Assembly (NCBI RefSeq): GCF_022581195.2
Contig: NC_061461.1
Span: 5,766,001 to 5,830,000 of the forward strand
Direction: 5' to 3'
Source: Helicoverpa zea
Lineage: Eukaryota > Arthropoda > Insecta > Lepidoptera > Noctuidae
DNA: 64,000 bases
Shown here one piece after another: positions 54,701 through 63,680 of the stretch; the first letter of the stretch is position 1, and every line of letters begins with the position of its first letter. The position numbers and the translations under genes were made by a program. Under the pieces are notes generated by a model. It had not been told where the DNA came from and ran no database searches. It saw nothing but the letters and a program-made list of their open reading frames with translations.

Positions 54701-57700
54701 TACCTTCCTATTAATGTTGCAAATAATGCTTGGGAGGACCTAATAAACATGTTTGTCACATAGCTTACTAGATGAATTAGGGTGAATATTAGCTCGTAGC
54801 TAAAAAGAAAATTCAGTTTCTTTTATAAATAAACCCATCAAAGCACTCGATTTTCAAAAGGCGCCTGTATCATGATACAGGAGTGAGGAAAATTCATATG
54901 GGCTTTTATATACTACAATAGAAAATAACCTTAAACTTCTCCAGTCTCCAGTTGAATCACAACTCTTTACTGATTTTTAAGGCATAGTACTTATTACGAT
55001 ACCATGCAAAAACGTAGATTGCATAGATAAGTTAAAAAGACAAAAATCAGCCACACATCTCGTTCCCAGGTCACATTCAGGTTTTTTTCATTAATCAGTT
55101 TCGCTCTATTCGCGAGATGAGTCCGATAATGCAGCTTCAACGCCACTTGACCTTATCGATGCCGCTAGAGAAACCAGATTTCCGTGATCCATATCATTCT
55201 CTGATGTTTTCTTGTTACTTGTGATAAAGTGTAACTCTCAGTTGAAAAAAAACCTTCTTCCGGAGCTACCTGTTCCTTTTGTATTTTGGAGTGAACACTT
55301 TTTCTTTTACATTCTTCTTGTTTGTTAGTCATTATTCAATCATCTACTCGGATCTCTTTATGTATCTTTCACGCATTCTTTTCGTCTGTCGATACAGAAA
55401 CATAATGTGTCTCAAAAGAAATGTAATCAAAATGTTAAAACCTACACTCTACAGAGTAAAATACTTTACCGCTTGTGATTCTGGTCAGGCGTGACACTAT
55501 TAAGTCCAATCCGTTCGATTTAGTTTCGTGATCCTTTTAGCGGTGAAAGTTGTACGCTATTATTCCTTCCTCCGTGGTTTAACGAGATACAGAAAGATAC
55601 ATTAAACTTGTTTATTTAAACTTATCTACCATAAGATATTTGCTGTATTATGTAACATATGTGCATAAGAAAATTTTCGCTCACTTTACGGCCACATAAA
55701 ATGTTTCGCCTGTACGGTTAACTTCACCAGACTATCTCTACGTCATTTACAGACAAGGATTAGTAAATAGCACATTTGTACAAACACACTAAATGATTTA
55801 ATGATGCAAATATAATGCAAATTGGTGTATAACGAAGTGCACTATCGCGTTACACATGAAATCATCGAGTTGTCCTACGTAGTGCGGTAAATTTAATTTA
55901 ACAGGTCACTAGTTGGGTTAAGATGATCACCAATGAGGTGACGAATAGAGTGGAACCGTCACAGATTACAATATTTTTTTAAACAGCACCAGGAAACATG
56001 CCTATCTTCGGGGTGATTAATTTAATTAGTTTTTTACCAGGCACATTGATTGAAAATGTTCTTGGACAATTCAATTACCAACACGTCGCGGACTAGACAC
56101 CGTAGAAAATGTTAATCACCGGATCAGTCGTAACAATTCTCTATTTGTGTTATATTGCAACAGAGCCTGAGAAAAACATTAAACTAGAAAGCGGGTCATT
56201 GTCAATATGGTCTAGATAATTGCTGATAATAATAATTGCAAGTGTGCAACATGTCAAGTTTCCATAAAATATTAGTTATGTCTATTCATGCTATTTCTCA
56301 CCGCACCATGGTCATTTGATTTTCTCATATAAACTGAACTGATTTATTCCTTAACAGTTGAAGCTATTATACCTATTGAATCAACAACCGACTCCCGTCA
56401 GTATTACGACGTATAAGTAAAGTTTTTAACTGAATAATTTTTTCTTGATTGATTTCTTATAATGATAAGAAAAGTTGTTTTGATCTGAAATCTGTTCAGG
56501 AAATCAATTTACATAACATCTGGTTTATCGAAGAAAATGTATGTGGGAACGAATATTTTCTGTATATATTTTTTTTAAGTTCAATAAAAAAAATGTATGT
56601 TAGCAAATTATTATTAGATATACTTAATTAGAAATTAAAATAGATTCAAATTAGAATATTAAGGTGTGCGTTACTGAATATTTACGGTATTTTCTTATAG
56701 ATATTGCAGAAATCTTAATGAGTTCAATTGGCGTAAGTCATTTTAGACTGACGTTATTAAAAATCATATGCATCTTATTAAAATGAATAAAATGTCTGAA
56801 AGAGACTTTGATATTCCATTTCTGAATATTAATTGTTGTTTTGCGGTCAAATCATATGATTATCTTAGATTTTGTTTCTAATCTCATATTGCTTACTTAA
56901 AAGTGACGGAAATTATTAAATTATTATCTATTAAATTATAAGCTTCATTATACAAATAGTTGCTCTTATAAGTAGGTATTCTTTGTTCCTATTAACATTC
57001 ATAAAAAAAATATTACCTAGATATAATTAATTTAGTGCGTGCCTAAATGCCATGAGCCAATAAACATGGACAAGTCTAGCCTTCAAAATCAACAAGTTAA
57101 TAAAGATAAATGTGCCGAAATATTTAAAATAATACCTATTTTGTCACGAATTTCGGCTAACTTCCTAGTAATTGTTATCAACCCATTAACTTGCAATTAA
57201 CTGTAAAACTATTTAAAACGGGCCATAAAAATGTTTCAGTTTTAAAGTAATTGAATAATTTCAGCAGGTTTCGTGACGGCCCTAAATAATATTGGTACTA
57301 TTAAAATGTTGTTAATTATTGTTTAGGCAGTTCGCACGCAGTACCGAGGCCGACCTGAAGTTCTTGCGCTCACATGTAACAGTTGCATGAAAACGAATTC
57401 GCTCGTTGTGTTAAGTCAGCCATGCAAATCGCGATAAACGTAATCGATATGCCCTCCGGCCTTGGCCCCGAATGCAGCTCGCTGTCCGCGAGATGAAGAA
57501 TAATGTTTAAACGGATGACGCCTCTCCAGTTTATGTTGTAAAACTACGCACGCAATCCTACCTTACGTCAGATATATAATACTGAAATTGATGTCATCCT
57601 ATCAAACCTAGAACAATAACCCGTAAAGATAAAGATACGAGATTGGATCATGAACGGCTTACTCTTTATTACTTATCACGCATCGTGCCAAACGGGCTTT

Positions 57701-60700
57701 TGCACAGACGTGACTGATCTTTCACCCGACTCTATAGACCAGAGAATTCCGAAATTTTTCCAGCCAAAACTTCAGACTTTCGTGTGCAGAAGTTTAAAAT
57801 CTTAATTACAATTCATTAGAATCAATTAATAAAAATATCGTGCTGCGAGCACCCCGGCAAACGAAGTTGCCACTGACAGCGAATGAAGATTTCAACATTA
57901 ACATATTCATAAGTTGTGTTTACGTGTGTCATGAATGAAGATATTAATGATGCTAAAATTAACATCGATTCTGCAGCAGTAGGTCATTCGTTACAGTTGC
58001 AATGAAGTGAAGATCATTGTCAAGGCGCCGGCGCGGGAGCATGTGTTTGTTAATTATTGCGAAGCGCGCGCGAAATTCTCGCGAGAAAAGCACGTGGTAC
58101 GTCAAACAGGCGCACGCGACTCGATACTCGAGAGCACGAGCTCTAATTGAGCTTTAAGTCTATTTGTACGGTCTGCATCCATTTGAATAACACTGATTTT
58201 CGTAAACAAAAGATTTCGTAACACGTAAATCATTATTTGAATGATTTAAATTTCGTCGTAAATTTTGGTTTGACTCAAAACATAATTCAAACTAAAACAA
58301 ATAGCCCTTGATCAGAATTAAGAAACTGAGTCGGTTTTTACGATTTTAAAACTATAATTTGTTTTGAAACAAAGCTTATATTAATAAGTATTTCAAGTCT
58401 TACTTTTAAATCAGTGCAATAATTTATAAAATATTTATTAAGATCAGATCGAGCCCTCTATTATTAGCAATAATAAAATCCTACCAATTTAATGTTTAGT
58501 AGCAGCAGCCAAACCATACCGTTTTTACAGTAATCATTTGCTGCTGTAATGCAATACAACCTTGACTCGTCGGAAACAGTTTCTCTTAAAAGACTACATT
58601 AATTTATGAGCTGAAAAATTAACCTACCCATAACCGATTAAGTTACATTTGACAAAAAATATTCATAGCTGTGCCTAGTTACCGTCACGGTACGCAATTT
58701 GCTATATAATCTCTTTGGTTCGGTATCAAATATCGCTACGAAGTATTATTAATTCGAGTAACAAAGATACTCTAATCTTAGTACTAGTGCTAAGAAGTAA
58801 TTAATCTTGTATATTGCCCGTACTGCACAAGAATTGATGTACATACTCGTGTTACATGTTCGTGGCAAATATATATTTTTTTCTAGTATAATTAGTTAGC
58901 ACTTAGGTGGGTTACCTACATGCATAATTGTATCAGGGGTTATTACTTAATTACCTATTGTTTGTTTGAAGTTTAAAATGTGCGGAAAGTAGTGGAACAT
59001 TATTTATAAAAATCTGTTTCTTTTTATGTCCAGTCATAATTCATTTTTATTGCACATTTTGTTTCCTTATTTTGTGAATTATAATTTGTCTAAACATTTA
59101 CCAAAACAAAAACGAGCTAAGTTAGATGACAAAAGTATATTTTTGTGTTATATTACCTAAATTACAAACCTGAGTTACGGCAACAAAATCAAGGAAAAAT
59201 GAATAATTTTCTTAATTATGTTTATTTATTGTTTCCAGTAATCCCAACACAAGGGACGAATAAAGAGAAGAATCAGGTATCCTCGCCAGTTGAAGACGAT
59301 GGGCCTGATGTGGTCTCCACCATCATCGGCAAGTATGGACGCTGGCAGCTGCTGATGACCTTCCTCCTGTCTCTCTTCTCATTGCCCTGCACATTCCACA
59401 TATACCTGCCGACGTTCACCGTAAGTTATTGTGATTTATTTACCTTTTTAATTGGTTAGATAACCCCAAATGCAGTTTGTGTGCAGTGGAGCGGAATGTT
59501 GCTTTATTGCTCTAATTGACTTCTAATTGGTGTTTGGGATAGGTTAAATAATACACAGTACCTGCTTTAATAACAAATATGTTTTAGTCTACTATTATTT
59601 TTAGTACCGTAGGTTAGGACTTAAAAAACATGGTGCACAAACTCAGGTAAAACCTTTTTTTTTTCAAATTCATGACTACAGGTAATTTTTTAATAAGGGC
59701 CTACAAAAAATAAAAACTACATTTTTTAATACGTTGTCTGCCTATCTTTGTTGATAATTCGGTCCTTGGCTGTCTTCGAATCACGACAACAAAGAAACTG
59801 CAATGTTAAGCTTTCATTTTACAAAGGTTCAATAACCTGTTGATATTTTACTGTGATAACATTTTAAGTCATCTCACTCCATTTACATTTTTAAAATATT
59901 ATTTCTTAACGGTACTTCTATTTTCTTTCTTCTAGATGAAGGATACTACATTCTGGTGCAGAAGGCCCGCAAATTTATCAAGCCTACCATTATCGGCGTG
60001 GATAAACTACAGCCAGCCTCATGGAGGCTGCACCGTAAGAACACTCACCTCAGATGTGACAGTGGAAAGCATACTGAACCACACAGCTCCTCTATTAGAC
60101 TCCTTTCAAAAATGCACGGAGTTCGGCTATGATAGGTCTGAAGTTGGGAGCACGATTATATCGGAATGGAATCTGGTGTGTGACCGAGCTCATCTGACGA
60201 GCCTTGCTGAAGTCATGTTCTTGGTCGGTGTTGGTATCGGAGGAGTGGTCGGTGGCTGGATATCTGATAGGTAAGAATACTTATATTTACAATATTTCTA
60301 GAAACAAACTTCGTGCACTATACCTATATGTGCAATATACTTGTCGTATTAGATAGGAAATCAAAGTAATGGAAAAAATGCTGATTTTCAATTATGTATA
60401 CCTAGTGCGTTATTATCCTGGTATTACATGTGAATGAGGAAAAGACACTGTACAATATAAATTTTATTTTCCCACATTTCAGATTTGGCCGCAAACGCAT
60501 TCTGATGAGCATGATGGTAGCGCAGAGCTCGCTGGCTATCCTCGCACTGCTGGTCCGTTCCTTCGTACAATACGTGGTTGTAAGACTAATCATGGGCTTC
60601 GTGTCTGTCTCCGTGGTATATGCTGCCTTCGTGCTCTCTGTGGAACTGGTGGGAGGGAAGTGGGTGACGATTGCAGGAGTGTGCAACTTCTTCTGGCTGC

Positions 60701-63237
60701 CTCTAGCGTATCTCATTGTGACGCTCTTGTCTCTGGTTCTGCCGAACTGGCGGGACCTGCAACTGAGCCTGTCGATTCCCGGATGTCTGTTACTTGCACT
60801 ATGGTAAGGATTTTTTTGTTTGTCTTTGTATAAAATTATAGTTGCATTGAGAGTTTGTGTTTTTTACTATCGAATGAAGATATTGCTGGAATATTTAATT
60901 TGAGCAAAAAAAATAACAAAGTAATGAGTGCATCCTATTAAATTGTTATACATTGTAGTAATTTAATTACTACAAATAAATTAAGTTGTAAATGCTTCCT
61001 CATAACATTAAAATATTATTTTTACAGGTTTGTGTTACCAGAATCGCCGAGATGGCTGCTCAGTATGGGAAAGACTCAGGAAGCCAAAGTAATATTGGAG
61101 AAAGCTGCCAAGATTAACAAGCGCGAATTCCCCGCTGACATCGATAAACTGCTACTGCTGCATAAACCGGAGGAGACCAGCGAACTACCCAGAGTCGCCA
61201 TGTTGTTCACGGGAGTTCTGCGCAAGAGGACGATATGTCTCTTCTTATCATGGTTCTGCATGACCATTGCCTACTATGGACTACTGTTGAACATCGGAAA
61301 CTTCAACCTGGGCAATTTGCATGTCACATCCATGATTTTAGCTGTTGTCGAAATACCAGCGGTAGCGATAAGTATCCCGATTCTCTTGAAGGCTGGAAGG
61401 CGGATACCGATTTTCATCAGCATGTTGACCTGTGGACTCGCGTGTGTCGCTAGTGAAATATTCTCGATTGCGCTTAACGATGATTGGATCCAGATCGCCT
61501 GTCTGATGATCGGGAAGTTTTCTATCGGCGCCACGAACATGATGATGCCAATATTCACTGTGGAACTTTACCCAACGGTGGTAAGAAACCTCGGCGTGGG
61601 TGCCAGTCAGATAGCAGCCGGGCTTGGACTTATATGCATTCCGTACTTATGGAAACTGGTAAGATAATTTAAAAAAATATATAAATGCCGTGGTTAATTT
61701 ACGAAAATTATATTTAATTAAGAACTTCCTGATGATTAAATTCTGTGAGTTGAAGCAGACATCCTTTTATGCATGAGTCGCATTCACATTTGTCATAAAG
61801 GATTTAGCATAAATTATCTTATTAAATACTGCATTAACTGCTTCCTGGATTCAAAAAGTCATATTTTCGTGCGTCTGTAATTTGAACTCTGTTCTTCGTT
61901 ATTTACAGTCTATATTAAGTAAGCACTTGCCGATGCTGACGATCGCGGCGTTGGCTGCTATTGGTGGAGCCATAATCCTGCTGTTATCTGGCACCAGCAG
62001 CCAGCAACAAGAGGAACCTGTGACTGATAAGAAAAAGTAAGTACTGCAGAGGTTGTATACTCACGTTTTAAAATGAATGCTGAAAATGAGCCGAAACATT
62101 CGAAAACAACTCGAAAATATTATTTGTTTGAAAAACTCTTGTTATTTTTATGCATTTTTTTTGTCAAAATGTTTCTTTGCATCTGTGAGTATAAATTATT
62201 GGTTTGGTACCTGTATGTAATTTGGATTACATTATCTTTTTTCATAAAGGGTTCGTGTAATACTCGCTTGCCCAGGTTGAATGCACCTTTAAACATTAAT
62301 TAGGCAAAAACCTCATGCTGCTTACAAAAGAACAAGCCTTACAAAATAAAATATCTTAATTTTTATCTTTAATGAGTCCTTTGTAACCCATAAAGTTTTT
62401 GAACTCACTAATAAATATATTTAATTTTAGGCGATTTAAAAAACCGGTATCAATCGCATAAAGTATATTCAACTACTTATCTTCCGTAACCAGACAAATC
62501 TAAATATTTATGTATTACAATTAGTGTTTAGATATTAAATTGCCAATTATTATTTATATTATGCACTAATCATGCTAATTGTCTTATCGGTGATCAATAA
62601 TAACGCATGTTAAGTATATGCTGATAAATTAATTTTAAGTGATCGGCGATCGCGTATGAGTTCAATCTCATGCGCAAGGTTCAATCCTTGAACGATTAGA
62701 TCTCACCTGATGAAACTAGCTTGCTATTGTAGGGCAGTAGCTATATAAATCATAAAACCATATTATACCTATTCTTATTTGTTATTCAACTCAAATGGAG
62801 TCGGTTGGGATCTCTCTCCATTCTTTAGCATTTCTGCTGATTGATAGAGAACATTTAATTAAAGCTATATTAAATTAATTTTTAAAAATCATAAAAGGGC
62901 AGAATTAACTCGCCACTGAAAATAAAGGTGCCGTGAATGTATCTTAACTATAAATAAAGCAAGGCAGTCACCTGTCGTTAATGTGAGAGTAACCAAGCCC
63001 TGTTGCAGGATACAACCAGGTCAAGGTGTGAATAATCCTTCTGTCCCATGCGGTTACGCTGCAATTTCCGTATTACACGTTATTGAAGTACAAGACCTTT
63101 GTGCTTTGAACGTACGACTAGCGCCATCTACATCTGTGCGGTCGATTTATATTAACGTTGTGTTTTGTTTCAGGCCCACGTACGACAGCTCGCCGCGTAA
63201 CGGAACGTTCACAATTACCGACGACAGAGGGCAATAG
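16322..63237 (+). CDS. SLC22-family organic ion transporter (MFS, 12 TM)
   Basis: Seven coding exons: 16322-16424, 59239-59420, 59936-60270, 60483-60803, 61028-61658, 61909-62036 and 63174-63237. All have GT/AG borders and consistent phases (1, 0, 2, 2, 0, 2). They encode 587 aa. A cytosolic N-terminus of about 70 aa leads to GKYGRWQ and TM1 (71-92). The large extracellular loop (96-180) has Cys103, 127, 155 and 177, N-glycosylation sequons at N108, N119 and N143, and WNLVCDR (173-179). MFS motif A, GGWISDRFGRK (201-211), follows TM2. PESPRWLL (318-325) follows TM6, and ELYPTVVRNLGVG (493-505) is the SLC22 signature near TM10-11. These transporters move organic cations, anions or zwitterions across the plasma membrane; the substrate cannot be told here. 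The N-terminus is roughly 50 aa longer than in typical SLC22 proteins, and intron 1 is about 42.8 kb. Confidence 0.93.
17941..18119. mobile_element. Short MITE with imperfect inverted ends
   Basis: The left end reads TTTAGTCGGCCGATAG and the right end, reverse-complemented, reads AAACAGTCGGCCAACTG. The interior includes a poly-A run and AACCACCGGGATAACAG. The compact length, lack of ORF and inverted ends fit a MITE. The target duplication is unclear. A related word, GGGCCGATAGTTTGATCGAG, at about 20417-20436 may be a fragment of another copy. Confidence 0.5.
21673..21716. repeat. (TAC)n microsatellite
   Basis: About 14 tandem TAC units. A minus-strand reading gives a poly-serine frame that is an artefact of the repeat. 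Confidence 0.9.
24832..25018 (+). mobile_element. RTE-like retroposon tail fragment
   Basis: The segment has the layout of common lepidopteran RTE-type tails: AATGCGAAAGTAATTTTGTC, a short TGTC repeat, CTGAACCGATTTAAATGA, then GTGAAACCGCGGGTGCTAAT. It has no coding capacity. Confidence 0.6.
27732..28094. mobile_element. MITE with TA target, 363 bp
   Basis: The ends are inverted copies of CAGGAATGAATTTTA, extending imperfectly through TGCGCAAA (about 29 bases, four differences). TA flanks both ends (27730-27731 and 28095-28096), the Tc1/mariner-type target. The centre (about 27870-27960) is GC-rich, with no usable frame. The minus-strand frame over it is not considered real. Confidence 0.75.
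28136..28307 (-). CDS. Short ORF or terminal exon remnant, unknown
   Basis: On the minus strand a splice-acceptor-like sequence (TTATTAATTTCAG) directly precedes TATG, and the frame runs for 56 codons from ATG (28306) to TAA (28136-28138), ending QRGNAASLLGTLPSDSDEE. The segment GFYFAQRLSIAIQRGNAASL looks coding, and its base composition is richer than the surroundings. I associate similar tails with repeated, retroelement-linked lepidopteran ORFs but cannot confirm this. It may be the last exon of a degraded or mobile gene lying next to the MITE. Confidence 0.35.
28311..33224 (+). other. SLC22 intron 1, AT-rich segment
   Basis: No gene is supported. It contains a (GAAAT)n tract at 30855-30879. 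The 116-codon frame at 28849-29199 has no recognisable domain or splice context. Confidence 0.45.
30855..30879. repeat. (GAAAT)n tandem repeat
   Basis: Five tandem units of GAAAT. Confidence 0.85.
33225..33735 (+). mobile_element. Non-autonomous retroposon, about 510 bp
   Basis: The segment starts CTATACTTATAATAAATCTG, includes a TGTCTGTCTGTCC run (33349-33361) and CGGATTTCAATGAAACTTGG, and ends ACGCGGACGAAGTCGCTGGA then AGCTAGTTATT. This arrangement matches a family I recognise as common in moth genomes. No protein is encoded; it seems to depend on RTE-type machinery. The minus-strand frame starting near 33915 overlaps only its end and is not supported. Confidence 0.65.
34863..34893. repeat. 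Iterated CCGTAG words
   Basis: Four to five closely spaced CCGTAG units, next to an inverted CTACGGGG at about 34848-34855. A similar cluster of CGTAGC words occurs at about 21770-21805. Confidence 0.6.
35851..36068 (+). mobile_element. RTE-like LINE 3' fragment
   Basis: A second copy of the family seen at 3321-3599: TTTGCCCGCGACTTCGTTCG, GGCGCTATATGCCCGGAATA, ATAAAAACTATCCTATGTCC, then CTAAATCGGTTCAGTCGTTC and a TATA-rich tail. Only the 3' end is present. Confidence 0.75.
36890..37363 (-). CDS. Putative secreted protein nested in the SLC22 intron
   Basis: A single coding exon encodes 157 aa. Residues 1-20 (MFHGITYALIIILSIQLVSS) look like a signal peptide. A Ser/Thr- and Arg-rich linker (21-57) follows, then an amphipathic, probably helical segment (about 58-113), then an acidic segment (DTAPELDPELSFEPK) and a short C-terminus. 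There are no cysteines. I recognise no family. The ATG follows a splice acceptor (TTTTTTTTCAG) immediately. Upstream there is a noncoding exon with a GTAAGT donor and a TATA box at the right spacing, which is strong support for a real gene. It lies antisense inside the transporter intron. AATAAA overlaps its stop codon (36889-36894). Confidence 0.75.
   Translation of the reverse strand: MFHGITYALIIILSIQLVSSTVTSSRDPRTTSSISSNRRNTNEDSMLDSDLPQGREMGTVLFAIKNQFRAIIEEILSEVWKFIKNILYQFKMNLLKKFESYTLSNLLRIVINGISDTAPELDPELSFEPKVETVQMEYDFRNPYAAGLASLFGDHIK
37688..37755 (-). other. Noncoding first exon of the nested gene
   Basis: The exon is inferred from an initiator-like TCAATT (A at about 37755) to the donor GTAAGT at 37687-37682. 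It contains no ATG, so the CDS begins at the first base of exon 2 (37363). The intron between them is about 324 bases (37364-37687). The exact 5' end is an estimate. Confidence 0.55.
37776..37784 (-). promoter_or_regulatory. TATA box of the nested gene
   Basis: TATATAAAA on the minus strand, with its first base 29 bases upstream of the initiator-like TCAATT. A TATA box plus a short noncoding first exon is common in strongly regulated insect secretory and cuticle genes, which suggests tissue- or stage-limited expression. Confidence 0.65.
37800..39073 (+). other. SLC22 intron 1, AT-rich segment
   Basis: No gene or clear repeat is recognised. Part of it may be the upstream control region of the minus-strand nested gene. 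Confidence 0.4.
39078..41207. mobile_element. 2.13-kb terminal-inverted-repeat element with subterminal repeats
   Basis: The ends are inverted copies of GGGTCAAACACAAAAGG (left) and GGGTCATACACAAAAAG (right). ATAT flanks each (39074-39077 and 41208-41211), so the duplication is either TA or ATAT. Inside, words of the form TTCTGTAGAC recur on both strands near both ends: 39261, 39455-39470 (as GTCTAC..GTAGAC), 39804, 39821, 39835, 40829, 40848 and 41009-41040. This is the pattern of subterminal transposase-binding sites. The only notable frame is 40203-40688. No transposase is recognisable, so the superfamily is unassigned. Confidence 0.7.
40203..40688 (+). CDS. Ser/Asp-rich ORF carried by the TIR element
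   Basis: An ATG at 40203 gives 161 aa. The N-terminus is basic (MPRTSRSGSFPKKNKRNA). The middle is rich in Ser-Pro and Thr-Pro pairs. The C-terminus has a bipartite-like basic signal (PQKKRINSDD..PQRKRP) and the acidic end DDSDEEKIF. This looks like an intrinsically disordered nuclear protein. No catalytic domain is visible. A splice-acceptor-like TTTTTTGCTCCAG lies 5 bases before the ATG, so it may be one exon of a larger frame. It could be an accessory or captured passenger protein, or the remnant of a transposase N-terminus. The overlapping minus-strand frame is taken as its shadow. Confidence 0.5.
   Translation: MPRTSRSGSFPKKNKRNADASRKNLVYAVRGPKWMTQLSKKEEGRDIRDSIMPGTSRTIGTPDSSSYNLSPDCLERSGSSGSLSERDFEMAPATPDALTEPNSPGLSDRLTPDLSIEIFNQMHKPQKKRINSDDSEASEDSPQRKRPMNFMWDDSDEEKIF
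41390..41480 (+). promoter_or_regulatory. GC-rich island, candidate internal promoter
   Basis: A sharply GC- and CpG-rich block in AT-rich intron. It includes GAGCGCGGC, GGCGAGCGCGCTGGCC and an initiator match, TCAGTC (A at 41465). It lies directly before the candidate alternative first exon. A 42-codon ORF (41411-41539, Arg-rich N-terminus MRSASALAARWLRLRRR) overlaps it; if transcription begins at 41465 most of that ORF's start would be outside the transcript. Confidence 0.45.
41647..41719 (+). CDS. Candidate alternative first coding exon of the SLC22 gene
   Basis: An ATG at 41647 opens 24 codons (MGDVNKVNSFPDIMRKCFKM, then GLFK) plus one base, ending AAG A before the donor GTGAGTA (41720). 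The phase is 1 and the last base is A, exactly as at the end of exon 1, so splicing to exon 2 at 59239 keeps the frame and again gives I-I-P-T-Q-G. Two further in-frame ATGs (41686 and 41704, the latter in a good AAGATGG context) could also serve. An in-frame TAA at 41617-41619 closes the frame upstream. The product would differ from the main form only in its cytosolic N-terminus. Not proven without transcripts. Confidence 0.45.
43752..43880 (+). other. GC-rich open segment, possible cassette exon
   Basis: A frame with unusual GC content runs from about 43748 to TAG at about 43926, reading PFFNLFGRASALITALGAIS and on. Bounded by AAACAG (43746-43751) and the donor-like GTACGT (43881) it would be a 129-base exon, phase 1 at both ends, compatible with insertion between SLC22 exons 1 and 2. 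There is no in-frame ATG. The polypyrimidine tract before the acceptor is poor, and GC richness continues past the donor. It could equally be a regulatory element or a gene fragment. Confidence 0.25.
43930..57320 (+). other. SLC22 intron 1, distal part
   Basis: Mostly AT-rich with no supported coding gene. A foldback lies at 45686-45776, a poly-A run at 50466-50484 and a pyrimidine-rich stretch at about 47165-47235. GC-richer patches without gene structure lie near 46800-46920, 50640-50775, 53930-54060 and 54460-54560. The minus-strand frames at 51002-51728 and the + strand frame at 48528-48860 show no domain, codon bias or splice context. Confidence 0.5.
45686..45776. repeat. Imperfect 91-base hairpin
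   Basis: The left arm (45686-45717: AAGG, TTTTTATAAA, GGTTTTACCGC) pairs with the right arm (45749-45776: GCGGTAAAAGCG, TTTATAAAAACCTT) around a loop of about 30 bases. It could be a tiny MITE or a hairpin RNA precursor. No target duplication is evident. Confidence 0.55.
57330..57500 (+). promoter_or_regulatory. GC-rich patch, candidate regulatory element
   Basis: A GC-rich block 1.8 kb before exon 2 contains the octamer ATGCAAAT (57422-57429, a POU-type site) and CpG-rich words such as GCCCTCCGGCCTTGG. A 24-codon ORF from 57422 is too short to weigh. Confidence 0.3.
58015..58150 (+). promoter_or_regulatory. CpG-rich island, candidate downstream promoter
   Basis: A dense CpG block includes GGCGCCGGCGCGGGAGC, the palindrome TCTCGCGAGA (58077-58086) and a perfect E-box CACGTG (58091-58096). 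TCTCGCGAGA is a known core-promoter palindrome in animals. Lying 1.1 kb before exon 2, it could drive a shorter transporter transcript or act as an enhancer. Confidence 0.4.
59239..63237 (+). CDS. SLC22 gene, coding exons 2-7 (transport core)
   Basis: This cluster holds everything from residue 35 onward. Exon 2 encodes the end of the N-terminus and TM1. Exon 3 encodes the extracellular loop, TM2 and the start of motif A. Exon 4 encodes TM3-TM6. Exon 5 encodes PESPRWLL, the cytosolic loop and TM7-TM11. Exon 6 encodes TM12 and KK. Exon 7 encodes the hydrophilic C-terminus PTYDSSPRNGTFTITDDRGQ. Exons are GC-rich against AT-rich introns of 0.2-1.1 kb, and codon use looks normal. If exon 6 is not spliced, its donor GTAAGT supplies an immediate in-frame TAA after AAG. 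Confidence 0.93.
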
Positions 63238-63680
63238 CAGTGAAATGTTGAAGCAATCTGTGTGTGTAATCGTAACATACTTTGTACAAAGTGCATGAAC
63301 AGTGAATAGTGAGAATTTTTCGAATTTAATTAACAGTTTTAAGTAGATGAGTATGACTATGAATAACAACATATCATGGAAGGCCTAAAGGTGTCACTTC
63401 TGTGAGTAGGTTGTGTGTAAAGTACAGTTGTAAGGAAAAGCAGTATCATATTAACTAGTGCTGTAGATATTTTAATTAAGAATCTAGATTAAGTAAAGAG
63501 TCTATTTAAACTAGTAATAATTCTTAACTAATGCAAAGTAGGGCTTGAGCAATATTTTATTAGTATGTATCTAATTAGATTTAATTACTCAATGACTTCC
63601 CTAAGATATCAATTAATTAAACGTTGAGTCAATTTAAGAAAATGTTAGCAAATGTGTGGTTACCAAAAAACAAATAAATC
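63238..63680 (+). other. SLC22 3' UTR
   Basis: AT-rich sequence follows the TAG at 63235-63237. The first good AATAAA is at 63673-63678, which suggests a 3' UTR of about 450 bases. The true end could lie further on. Confidence 0.5.
63673..63678 (+). terminator. Candidate SLC22 polyadenylation signal
   Basis: AATAAA, about 440 bases after the stop codon. No GT-rich downstream element is obvious. Confidence 0.4.

Noticed and set aside
63118..63372. 84-codon minus-strand frame over SLC22 exon 7
   Set aside because: It is antisense to a coding exon supported by phase and splice sites.
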